Assembly (NCBI GenBank): GCA_032622095.1
Contig: CP136064.1
Span: 113,138,004-113,202,003 of the forward strand
DNA from: Siphonodentalium dalli
Taxonomy: Eukaryota > Mollusca > Scaphopoda > Gadilida > Siphonodentaliidae
Length of the DNA: 64,000 bases
Direction: 5' to 3'
Below, one piece after another: positions 35,446-46,614 of the stretch. Both the position numbers and the translations under genes were made by a program. Positions within the stretch are counted from its first letter, which is position 1. Each line of letters begins with the position of its first letter. The notes beneath the pieces were generated by a model. The model was given only the letters and a program-made list of their open reading frames with translations. It ran no database searches and was not told the DNA's origin.

Positions 35446-37130
35446 ACCCATTATCTCACAGTCATTACATATATACATAAACACCACAGACATAACAATA
35501 TAGTGACCCACTGTATACATGTACACCTGGCCCGTGACCACGGATGACCATACAGCCACGCGTCACAATGCAGGCACACCGGGTATACTCCTAAACATGA
35601 CCCATAACCATATAGTCACTCCTTGTATACCCATTCATCTCACCATTGGTCATAAGGTCATCCCCTGTATACCTATTCTCCAAACGCATGGTCAAATATA
35701 CAATCAATATATACATCAACACCACAACAATGACCATAAAGTCACTCCGGTATACATATGCACATCACCAATGGCCATATAGCCACTCGCTTCATGCACA
35801 TACCCTCACCCATGTTACCTGGTATACTCCTTCACCTGACCTATGGCCATATAGTCACCCCGTGTGTACCTATTCAAAACATTCATACACGATCATGGTC
35901 AATCCTTGTATACATATTCACCTCAACATTGGCCATGTCAATCCCTGTATCCCTATTTGTCACACCATAGCCGAATAGCCACTCAAGATATACTAATACA
36001 CCCCAGCCATGACAAGTCAGTATAGTCACTCCATGTATGGATATGCACCTCATCCATGGCCATATAGCCACTCACTATATACACATATCCCTCGCCCATG
36101 ACAATAAAGCAATACGTGTGTGTACTGGTATAACATACACATGACGATGAACACCAGGTACATGTATACTCATACGCCTGTCACCCCATGTATAGATGTT
36201 CATTACATTTATGATCATACAGTCACTACTTGTATACCTACATGTAATCATCTCACCATTAACCATACGGTCACTACCTGTATACCTATTCGACACTCAT
36301 AGTCACATAACCACTCGATATACATATGCAGCCCACCCTAGACCATAAATTCACTCCAGGTATACATGTAAACCTCACTAATGGCCATTCAGCCCTTCCA
36401 GATATACAAAAAAACCCGCACATACGACCACTCAAACAATCCATACTTGCATATACACATCATACATGACAATTCAGCAATTCACTGTATAATCATACAC
36501 GCCATCCATGATAATACAGCTAAGCCATATACACCCACCAATGATAATACATACACGAGATATATAAATATACATCCCACCCGTTACCACAAGGACACTC
36601 CCTATGTACCCACACGCTCGATAATGTCCACCCAGCTTACTCCAGGTATTCATATTCAATCATGACCGTACAGTCATTCCATGTATACCTATACACATTA
36701 CCCGTAACCATAAAATCACTACCTATTTATCCACACACCCCATCCATGATCATATAGACAACGCATGTACATCCCATCCATGACCTTACAGTCACTCCAT
36801 ATATACATAATCAACACATATATGACCATGTAGCTATATACAAACACCACACCAATGACCATACAGGCACACCGGGTGCACCCGTACTGGATATACACAA
36901 TCATACACCATACAGTCACTCCATGCATACCGATTCACCTCACATCTGACCATGACATCTCCCTGTATACCTAGATGCATCTTACCATGGACAACCCACT
37001 CATAACCATATAGTCACTCATTGTATACCTACTCACATCAGTCATGACATACAATAACTCCCTGTATACCTATTCACCTCACATATGATCACAGAGTAAC
37101 TCCCTGGCTACGATCTTGGCATCCACACTG
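35441..37130 (+). repeat. Minisatellite, forward polarity half
   Basis: Degenerate 40-50-bp unit of the form ATGACCATATAGTCACTCC, then TGTATACCTATTCACCTCACC in two parts, repeated for about 1.7 kb. All open frames here (for example 35519-35782, 35646-35978, 36381-36665) translate the repeat into His/Thr/Ile-rich strings and are not genes. Confidence 0.85.
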
Positions 37131-38959
37131 TATCCTGTTGACATTTTTTTTTTATCATAATGGACCAGAATAGCCAAAGATTATGGTCCATCTCAGTTCT
37201 GTCTCAAAGTTCTGCCCATTTTCTTTGAATAGATATGGCCAAAATCACAAAAGAGGTTCTCGGCAAAATTACATACTTTAAAATGAATTTGTCATGCCCC
37301 ATACGGAACTGGGACAACTGGGAATAGAACATGTAGTTGCCAGTTAATTAACTAACACGTATAATAGCCAAGTGAGTCACAATTTGCTACCTTTTCGGAT
37401 AATGCAGAGAATGTTCGGGATATATGTGAAAAATTAAAATTTAACATTTTGGAAGCCATCTTGAGCAATTTGGTCTATAAACACTGTAGTGCGACACATT
37501 TAAGATAGACCAAAGCAATAAACACCTTTCAATCCAAAGATAGTTATATTTTACCTGAAAAAATGGTCCAAACCCGAACACTGAGTTTTTGCCAATATTT
37601 ATGTCAAGTTTTTTAGAGAAAAGTCCAATATTTTTGACGATGTTAGTGGTGAGAATAGTAACAATTAACCATGGTGCATCAGACATGTTAGTATTCAATG
37701 TACATATAGAATGCAGAATAGCCCATTTTATACATCAATACAACTTGTAAGCGATTGCAAGACACGCTGTGTAATATTTACCATTTTCCATATTTTGGCG
37801 GCCATATTTATTGGCAGCTATTTTGAGCCAAAGTAAGAATTTTGGTTCCAGTGATTTGGAATATTCATTGGTAATGATATGCCTCACTTACATTACAAAG
37901 TTCTGCTCATTTCTTGTTGAAATATGAATAGAATCCCAATTGTATTTTTTTGTGAAATTTTATACCGCATTCTGTACAATCGGATTTTTGAGGGATCGGA
38001 AGGGGTTAGGACCCCAATAATTACATATTTAATTGCTCCAATGATCAGTTAACATAGAAAACACAAAATAAAGTTGCATTACTCAACCAGTTCTAAACAG
38101 CATGAATTGAACTAGAAGATATTTGTGAAAAAATGTCATATTTTCAACTTCCGGCGGCCATTTTGGTGACCATCTTGGATGGTGAGTTTCAATTTTGGCC
38201 CAAAAAAGTGTCATTATGTCTTAGCTTCACGAAAATATATACATTTGTATACATTTTACTAGATTTTCCGCTATAATTTTCATAAAACTGGCTCACTTAT
38301 AGTTCTAGAAAATGGATCGGGTTGGGGGGGGGGGGGTAACAAGTCTCATTCTTATCAGAAAACTACATGAATATATATTTCTTAAGTTGATCGTATCGAT
38401 TTAGGGATGTATTGGTTGTAATAGTGCAACGTTCCAGGGGTGTACGCACATGCACACACGTTGGAAGAATGCAATCATGTAAATAAAAGTGATTGTTTTA
38501 CGTTTTGGGGGGTGACCCGTTGACCCCCTTCTTATCTTAAAACCCCAGGAAAAGTTGCTTCTTAAGTTGTGTTTTTATAATTAGTATATATCAAAGTACT
38601 TTGAGACCAAAAATTATGGATGTACGCGAAAGTATAAAAAAAAGTGAAAAATCACGTTTTGGGGTTCAGCATGGGACCCCTTTTCTTATCTGAAAACCCC
38701 AGGAAAATCCCTTTCTTAAGTTGTGTTTTCTTAATCAGTACACTTAGGAGTATCATCAAACCAAAATTCATCGATGTACGCGGAAGTGTAAATAGAAGTG
38801 ATTTTTGGCACTTTTTGGGGTTCAGCGGCCCCTAAACCCCAGGAATGCGCAACTTAAGAAATCGGTTTTTCAGAATGTTCCATTATTGGTACCAACTTTA
38901 GGGGGTCAAACCTTTTGTACGCAAAAGTGTAAATGGAACATATGCGGGCTCCCTAACTA

Positions 38960-40368
38960 TGAGGCGAACATGGACCATTTTAAAAGACGCACTTAAAATG
39001 TCATCTTCTCCGCACAAACTTCCAAAAATTGTAAATTATCAAAATAAAACATATTCAGATCCGGCTGCAATTGCACAATCATTCAACGAATACTTCGCCA
39101 CAATAGGTCAGAATACTGCTGCCAAGGTTGAACAAATTCAGAACATACATCCCCTTAACTATATGAAAGAAAAAAATCAAAAAACTTCTTTCTCTCCGAA
39201 ACATCAACGGCTGAAATTGTATCAACATGTTCTAAGTTCTCCAATAAACAATGCGTCGATTTTTCAAATATATCTATGAAGCTGATTAAATTTATCATAA
39301 ACGAAACGGCCTACGCACTTACACACATAATAAACTTATCATTCAAAGAAGGAATAGTGCCGACGAAAATGAAAATTTCTAGAGTTGTTCCAATATATAA
39401 AAATAATGTGCGGGATAATATCGAAAACTATAGACCAATCAGCATCTTGCCAGCTTTCTCGAAAATTATTGAAAAACTTATGCATAAATGTCTAAATTCT
39501 TTCTTAACAAAATTTGATATACTGCATAACAAACAATTTGGCTTCAGAGAAACCCACTCGACAACACATCCCTTAATACATCTGTTAAATCATGTTGCTG
39601 ACAACAACAACAAAAAGACAAGAGATTCGACTCTAGCAATTTTTATCGACTTGTCCAAAGCATTTGATACGATTAGCCATGAGATACTTCTCCAAAAACT
39701 TGACCACTATGGCATTAGAGGAATTACAAAAACATGGTTCAAAAGCTATTTAGAGGGGAGGCAACAATATGTTGAAATCGAAAATAAAAAATATAACTTG
39801 CTCAATATCACCTGTGGTGTGCCTCAATGATCAATACTAGGACCCATTCTATTTCTTATATATGTCAATGATATGCCCAATAGCACAAGCTTAAATCTCC
39901 TCTCTTTTGCAGATGATGCGACTCTTCATATATCCGCCACAACTATCGGAAAATTGAAAAGCAAGTTAATTCGGAATTGATAAAATTCCATCATTAGTGT
40001 TGTAGCAACAAATTAGCAATTAATGCATCAAAAAGTAAATACATGTTATTACATCCCACTAGTAATGATTTCAAATGGAATAATCTTAAAATAAAATTGA
40101 ACGACAAGCCCTTAACGCGAGTAGGCAATGTAAGATCTTAACAATCTCTAAAATTCCTTGGTATTATAATTGATGAGAATCTCACCTTTAAACATCACAT
40201 ATCTATGCTAAGTAAAAAAATATCCAATACATTATATTCCATAAATAAGGTAAAGCGAATGCTACCCAAGAACTGCATGAAAACACTATACTTCTCTTTG
40301 ATCCACAGTCATCTCATCTATGGTTTGTCAATTTGGGGTCATGCTGATAAAGGAGACACTATCTTTAA
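38960..40368 (+). pseudogene. LINE reverse transcriptase, N-terminal and palm part
   Basis: Frame 1 (to about 39270) gives RRTWTILKDAL and SDPAAIAQSFNEYFATIGQN, the usual start of the RT region. After a frameshift, 39276-39830 gives the RT core: ENYRPISILPAFSKIIEKL, then KQFGFRETHSTTHPLI, then FIDLSKAFDTISHEILLQKL (palm, first catalytic Asp), then CGVPQ followed by a TGA stop and SILGPILFLIYVND. The catalytic box reads FADD (39906-39917). A second frameshift leads to a block with KLAINASKSKYMLL, KFLGIIIDENLTFKHHI and the thumb (MLPKNCMKTLYFSLIHSHLIYG). Motif order and spacing match jockey/CR1-type RTs. At least two frameshifts and several stops: not functional. Confidence 0.85.
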
Positions 40369-43300
40369 CTCTTTACTACCCATAAGCGTCCCTGGACGCT
40401 TTTGCACTATTTCCCCATAAGCGCATGTGGACGCATCGCAACATATCCCTAGAAGCGCATAAGAGCGCGTTACCAGACTTCCCCACCAGCGCTCTAGAGC
40501 GCCACACTAGGCCCAGACTGTACTAACGAGTTCGCCCCTATGCCCCCCGCTAGTTTCTAATCGAGACCACCCGGTTATGTCAACTCGTTATTTGCCTATC
40601 TAATAACAATAAACGTGGCACCGTGTGCATCGCGCGCGACACATGCTGTGTTACTTGGGGTTTATATTGGGGACATACATCAGTGGTACCATTCTAAGTA
40701 TTTACGAACAACATGGCTGCAACATTTTCGAAACAGCAAGTGATCGACATGTTAATGGGAGATGATAGCGATTTTATGCGGAGATTGCGGTTCCTCGTCA
40801 TCAGAAGATTCAGACGACGATTACTCTGCCCCTGCTACCAGCGACAATGTGACCTCCATCGATGATAGCAGCTTGAATAATAACCCGATTGGCTGGTCAA
40901 ATAAACTTCGAAAGGTATCACTTCAGCCATTTACCCAAAGGACAGGGCCAGTTATACCAGATGAATTCGATACTGATACAGCAGCAGCTTTGGAATATTT
41001 CAATTTGATGTTCTCGCCATCGAAGTATGCCGAAATAGCCAGGCATACTAACAACTATGCCAAGTGGAAAATGGAAGAAAAGGGCGAGACTGATAAATAC
41101 TGGACTGATATTTCGGAACTAGAACTTCGTGCGTACATCGGTATGAACATCATGATGGGTGTGAATGACCTTCCCTCGTACAAGCAGTACTGGTCACATG
41201 ATGAGTTCATCGGAAACGCCGGCATCAGCAAAATTATGAATCGGCGCAGATTTGAAACAATCACAGAATACTGCCACGTCAGTGACCGATAGAGCGAACC
41301 TGCTAAAGGGACAGAATCGTACGATCCACTATATAAGGTTCGCGACATCATCGACTCATCACTAAAAACATTGAAATCGTGTTACTTGCCTTCGCAATAT
41401 ATCTCTGTCGACGAAGGAATGATAAAATGGACGGGACGTCTCTCCTACAAGCAATACATGCCGGCAAAACCAATAAAACGAGGGATCAAAATATGGATGA
41501 TGTGCGATGCTACCAATGCCTACCTGTTAAACTTTGAAGTATACCTCGGAAATCATTATTCCAAACCGTCTTGAAAAGGTCTCGGGTATGATGTGGTTAC
41601 GTCATTGTCATCGGATTTGTGTGACAAAAATTACTGTTTGTTCTTTGATAACTATTTTACGAGTGTGCACCTCATGCAGGACTTACTAAACGATGGGTTT
41701 TACTCGTGTGGCACCGTTAGGCAGAACAGGAAAGGATTCCCGAAGGATTTATAGTGACTGAAGAAAATGAATCGAGGTGACTATAAAACTAGGCAGGATG
41801 GCGAATTCTCACGGCAACGGTATGGCAGGACAAGAAACAAGTGTTCACCCTTAGCACGATGACTGACCCAACGACAGATATCATGGCTAATCGGCGCCAG
41901 GGAAAAACAATTCTTGAAGTGACTCAGCTAATGAGCATATTCATGTACAACAAGTACATGAATGGTGTTGACAAACATGATCAGTTGAGGATGACGTATT
42001 TCCTCGGTCGCGAAGGGAAAAAAGCATGGAAATACATCTTCTGGTTTGTCGCCAATTCATCAATAGTTAACAGTTTCATCTTGTTCAAAGAAACATCAAA
42101 GAACATAATTCTAAGAAGGAGTTCACGCGTATGGATTTTAGGATTGAACTGGCTCATCAACTGATTGCAGGATATTCTTCTAGAAAACGCAAAGCACAAG
42201 AGCCACGTGCCGTCAATATATCACCAGAAAACTCAAACGGACACGTGTCCACACACATGGGACGCAAGAACCGATGTCGGGTTCATCTGAACTCAAAAGA
42301 AAGAAAAGAAACTGTATTTGGTTGCAAACTCTGCAATGTTCATCTATGTAAGGACGGTTGCCATTTCAAGTATCATTGTAGTTGAACGTTCCGAACAATT
42401 AACTGGATTATGGTTATGAGATATATAGTGCATGGACATCATAGAGAACCCAATGTGTATCGACTGTGTATTGCTATACTCAGTTAACATTCAAACTATC
42501 CAATTATATTAATTGTTCACGCAACACATTTCATGATATAATTTCAAATTTGGTGAATTGCATGATTTGACTCAGTTATAATTTTAAACCAAATTATAAC
42601 ATTAAAAAACAAATATATTGCGAAATATTTGTAAAGATACGGGCGGCGTTCGCGGTGGGTATGGTGTTAAAACATTCATATCCTTGAAAAACCACCATAA
42701 ACAGAAGGAATAGTAAGATATGGACAGGCTTTGTTCTTATACCAATCAGAAATATGGCATAAACAGTATGTTATTGTCAATTTGTTCCCATTTGTTATGT
42801 AAACAAAAGCAAATAATTTACGTTTCATTGCTTTTGTTTAGATCTGGATATGACACACATAAAGCGCGTTATTTGTTACTGTTTTCCTGATATGGAAATA
42901 ATAAAGAGCGTTTATATCATTTTTGTATGAATAACAAATAGAATTTCGATCTGTTATGTTATTTACGTACACCATTGTACGCATTGACGACAATACACTA
43001 TTTACGCGCTGATTATGTTTGGCATATTAGTTGAACTGTATATACATGTATGTTGGCGTTCATTCTGTTGATGGCGATTTGAACAAATATAAATATTTAA
43101 TAATGGTTGCATTAGTTGAAAATCGACTATAACCAAGATCGCTATTTGCGTCGTTTTAGAAACACCAGCGCAGTTATTATATTTGTCAAAAATATATATG
43201 TTCTTGAATGTTTTTTTTATCAAATCGCTCTAGTTATCCAATCACCGTGAAAATTACAACTTTAGAAAAATAACGGTACTTGTTCGTAACGGAATCAGTT

Positions 43301-44969
43301 TGCCCTACCCGCATCATAGCAATTCAACATGACCACCGGCATCATGGTATATTAGCATGCCCACTTGACCAGAGTTGACGCACGACAGCTCAGCTACAGT
43401 TATGTATTATTGTTTCAAACCGCTTAACATCAAATGGCTGGTGTTACATGCATGTTTCAGTCGGACGTTATGTTACAATTTGCTTGATCGAAGAGTTCAC
43501 AAACTATTTTCTCAAACATGTTTGGTTTTTGAGTAAAAGGAAAGATCTATATCAATACAGTGTGTACATTGTGCGGTCCTTTTTCTGATACTGTTGGTAT
43601 ATGTTTCTGGTGTTTCTGACGTATGTGATAAAATAGTGTGTATTCGTACACCTATATACCGGTATATGGATTGTTTCAAATTTCTCTTATATTATATAAT
43701 GCTAAATTTTAAATGGTGGTGCCATACAGTGTTTTCACGAAGATGAACTTCCAACCACGACTTGTTATATAATAGGTGTTTTTGAAGTCGAAATCAAAGT
43801 TGATATTGAGTAATTAGACAACGAGCCATAAAACCAATGACATATACATATACCTATAATCTAGCCTGCATCACGATTAGATTGTGCTAATAAATCAGAA
43901 GCCGTGCGGTATATACAGGAAAGCATTACGCACTCTGGAAGCGGAACATACTTATGTATGTACAGCGAATTACCAATGAATAATAATTATAATTGAATTG
44001 TATGTGTATGTTCTATATTATTACTTCTGTTAAATGTTACATTTGCATGTTAGTTTATAGTAATAAACAATCGCAAACATCACTGTTCTGAAAATATATT
44101 TTAAAACCTTACTTGAATTTCGTAGTGCAACATCGCGTTAGTTTGGCTGAACGAAATAGAGGATATCTAGCGTTCTGAATTGATACCGGACAAATATATT
44201 TGATTATTTTCGCGACCGACTAGCTGCACTTTTCACCAGCGGAAATACATTTTTTCTGGCAGTAACAACAGAAAATCATTATCGCCAGAAACAATGTACA
44301 TTCGTTGACGACAAGTTGGTCGCGAAATTTAGTCCTTGAGCCATATCATGAGATATTTCTGGTATTAATTTTTAGAAGAAAACAAAACACATTTGCTTTG
44401 AATTGAATACTTTTGGGAGTTGGTGACTTTTTCCAAAATAAGACGAGTCTAAATCCTGAACAAGGATCATTTGTATAAGACATATTTTATTGTCACAATG
44501 TGACATTCGTGTGCAAACACGTCGTGGTCACTTCACCCCATGTAATCTGAGTAAATGATGACATTTTGTATGGAATATTAAAAGCAACATTTCAGAGCTG
44601 ACGAAACGCACAATACATATAGTTTGATATACTGACATTGAACTAATCCCAACAGAAATGTCGAAGATACTTGCTTGCCCAGGGCTCTTATACACAGGTG
44701 TCGATTTTTCTCATATTACGACACACGTCCCGGCTTACGGTCATTATCCTCAGTTGGAGCTGTCACTCCAACGGATTACATGCACTGCGTCAACACGGTA
44801 AAAGGTTTACCACCATTTATGGCGCAACGGGATACTTTCTGAAAGCCAAAACTTATGGGGAAATAACGTCTGGTACTTGATATATGCCCGGGAACACACC
44901 GTCGGTATTATGTTATAGCTGCAGGGAGATGACGGGGTGGCTTATACAGCTAGTGTTGGAACTAAAGAG
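40369..44969 (+). mobile_element. piggyBac-type transposon, 4,601 bp
   Basis: Flanked on both sides by the target TTAA (40365-40368 and 44970-44973). The ends are short inverted repeats: CTCTTTACTACCC at the left, and the reverse of CTCTTTAGTTCC at the right. It contains a broken piggyBac transposase (40713-42385). The rest (42386-44969) is non-coding AT-rich sequence in which I recognise nothing; the frames 43002-43223 (minus) and 44671-44880 (plus) have no known domain. The LINE frame continues directly from ATCTTTAA to ACAACAGAAA when the element and one TTAA are left out. Confidence 0.85.
40713..42385 (+). pseudogene. piggyBac transposase, broken
   Basis: Starts MAATFSKQQVIDMLMGD at 40713, shifts frame near 40780, then reads an acidic Ser-rich N-terminus (GSSSSEDSDDDYS) and the piggyBac core DEFDTDTAAALEYFNLMF...RAYIGMNIMMGVNDLPSY...YWS. 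Catalytic Asp positions are visible: SVDEGMIKWTGR (about 41410), FFDNYFTS (Asp codon 41647) and NGVDKHDQL (Asp codon 41970). The C-terminus has the Cys/His cluster CKLC...HLCKDGCHFKYHC (to 42383). Breaks: stop after CHVSDR (41290), stop after YSKPS (41572), stops near 41754, frame changes between about 41755 and 41841 and near 42125. Length and domain order match PGBD4-like transposases of about 570 residues. All three catalytic Asp codons survive, so decay is moderate. Confidence 0.9.
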
Positions 44970-44973
44970 TTAA

Positions 44974-45391
44974 ACAACAGAAAAGGGCAATCAGAATTAT
45001 ATCCAATAAATCATATAGAAGTCATACAGAACCCATTTTTCTGCATGAACATATTTTGAAATTCCACGACTTATATCAACTACAAGCTGCGACATTTATT
45101 TTTGACTGGAAAAGAGGAAATCTTCCCAAATCTTTCAATGAATCATTTGATTATACAACTGGTAATACCCGACAAGCAGGCAGTCTAAAAGCATCGACTC
45201 CTAGAACTGCTTTTAGTTATGTGTTACCAAAGCACACATTCCCTGACATATGGAACTCAATGGATAAAAATAACAAGAACATAATCTTTCGAAATAGATT
45301 TTAAAATTTACTGACAAAAAGTTATATATCGCGATACTCGTCACAAATTAAATGCAACAATTCATTTTGTCGAGATTGCACAGATACGTAA
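44974..45391 (+). pseudogene. LINE reverse transcriptase, C-terminal end
   Basis: Continues the RT thumb frame interrupted by piggyBac: KQQKRAIRIISNKSYRSHTE, then FLHEHILKFHDLYQLQAATF, then DIWNSMDKNNKNIIFRNRF. One TAA (45302) is followed in the same frame by NLLTKSYISRYSSQIKCNN and SFCRDC, a Cys-ending tail like those at the C-terminus of jockey/CR1-type ORF2 proteins. It is in the same frame as 40205-40364 once the 4,605 bp of insertion plus target copy are removed. Confidence 0.8.
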
Positions 45392-45801
45392 ACTGCACGA
45401 CATGAGCCCCACCATTAACTTGCTATTGAAAAAGCCTGTTATGTTCACCTTACATTTTGGCTGGAAGAATGCAAAATAAGTCTTTACAATTAGATGAGTA
45501 CGAACAAAATGAAAAGCAACATTGAAAGACACTTGCTCTGTTCCTTTCTGAAGAATAATACTTCAGCCAGACTCTGCACCTATGATCAAGTAATACTAAG
45601 CCCAGTCCATGGTAAACCGTCATGTGTGCACATAATGCAATTAGATTGGATACACCATTTCGTTATTTCAAAATACCATTCCATTTCTAGTTGTCGTTTT
45701 ATGACTTAAATTACAGCTATATATAGGGGCGGCAGGAAGACGGCCCATTTTGGCCATGCCGCTCCTGTACAATATACCTATGTTCACTTTTTTATATTGT
45801 A
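45392..45801 (+). other. LINE 3' UTR, first part
   Basis: Lies between the RT C-terminus and the nested Helitron-like block. The 216-base open frame at 45494-45709 has no recognisable domain. No other feature seen. Confidence 0.5.
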
Positions 45802-46614
45802 CTAGCAGGGTTACCCGGCGTTGCCCAGGTTAATGTATGCTGTGGTATTTGTTGGGAATAGAGAATGCTCTTGCTTAAAGTGTTATACGTTTTCTCATAA
45901 ATTGTATATTCAAATAGCATCAAAACATGATTATTACAGTCATGGAATATAAGTAGTGGCCCACCTTGTCAATTGTCATTCTGTTTATCGCGATTTATCC
46001 CTTCCACCAATAATGAAGTATTTATCTATTTACAACTGCGTATACATTAGACGTTATAATATGATACATGAACATCATAAACACATTAGTTCGATAAAAG
46101 ATGATAATTGGGTTTTACATATTGAGATGTATCAATCAATCTAGTGGGTTGGACTAAGATCTCGAGGACACCTGGCTATCATATCTCCATGAAGATACAG
46201 ATGTTTCAAAGAAATTTCCAGGTGCTCCTCTGTTCATGGTGCTATATATTGGCTAAATATTCTTAGTTTAAACGAAATATTGCTGCGCAAATATATCAGC
46301 TACATGTGCCAGGCACAGAGCGAGATTTTGAGTTGTTTATGTCAGTCGATGAGTCTGTTCTAAAACCCTTGTCATATGTCAGTATTGGTAGGATCCTGAA
46401 AAGTCTCGTGCTACTAACTGCATGTTCTTGTATATCAGAAGAAACTATATTTGACTGCACACTGTGACCACTATTTTTGAACAGGCCTTCCATATCTCTT
46501 GACAAATTGTAACTTTTTGTGAAAACTGTATTAAATTGTGTTATTATATATATGCAATCCTCTGACGGTTCGAGGTCTCTCAGTTTGCACGAATATATGT
46601 ATCTCTTCAATAGA
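45802..46614 (-). mobile_element. Second-family Helitron-like unit with intact 3' end
   Basis: Reverse orientation: CTAG at 45802-45805, then CAGGGTTACCCGGCGTTGCC; read on the minus strand this is GGCAACGCCGG-GTAACCCTGCTAG, a hairpin plus CTAG end. The other end reads TCTATTGAAGAGATACATAT on the minus strand. The whole unit is the inverted, diverged counterpart of 6494-7296. The flanking A at 45801 fits an A^T target. Confidence 0.6.

Larger units (their letters stand above)
32848..38959. mobile_element. Giant foldback element, 6,112 bp, with minisatellite loop
   Basis: Terminal inverted repeats begin TAGTTAGGGAGCCCGCATAT and end with the reverse (ATATGCGGGCTCCCTAACTA). The flanks are TGA on both sides (32845-32847 and 38960-38962), a 3-bp target duplication. 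Left arm about 32848-34740, right arm about 37131-38959, similar over almost 1.9 kb with scattered differences. The loop is a 40-50-bp minisatellite that itself reverses polarity at a small hinge (35369-35445). No transposase seen. A 3-bp target duplication is known for PIF/Harbinger, CACTA and some other DNA transposon groups, but the termini do not match one I can name. The LINE reading frame rejoins across it. Confidence 0.8.

Noticed and set aside
35519-35978. His/Thr/Ile-rich open frames of up to 110 codons
   Set aside because: They translate the minisatellite; all frames over it stay open because the repeat contains few stops.
35441-37130. Regularly spaced repeats that might suggest a CRISPR array
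   Set aside because: Units are degenerate, contiguous and vary in length; there are no unique spacers and no cas genes. It is a minisatellite in an animal genome.
38644-38996. Conserved 63-codon frames present at both 33.0 and 38.7 kb
   Set aside because: The similarity comes from the two arms of the foldback, not from protein conservation.
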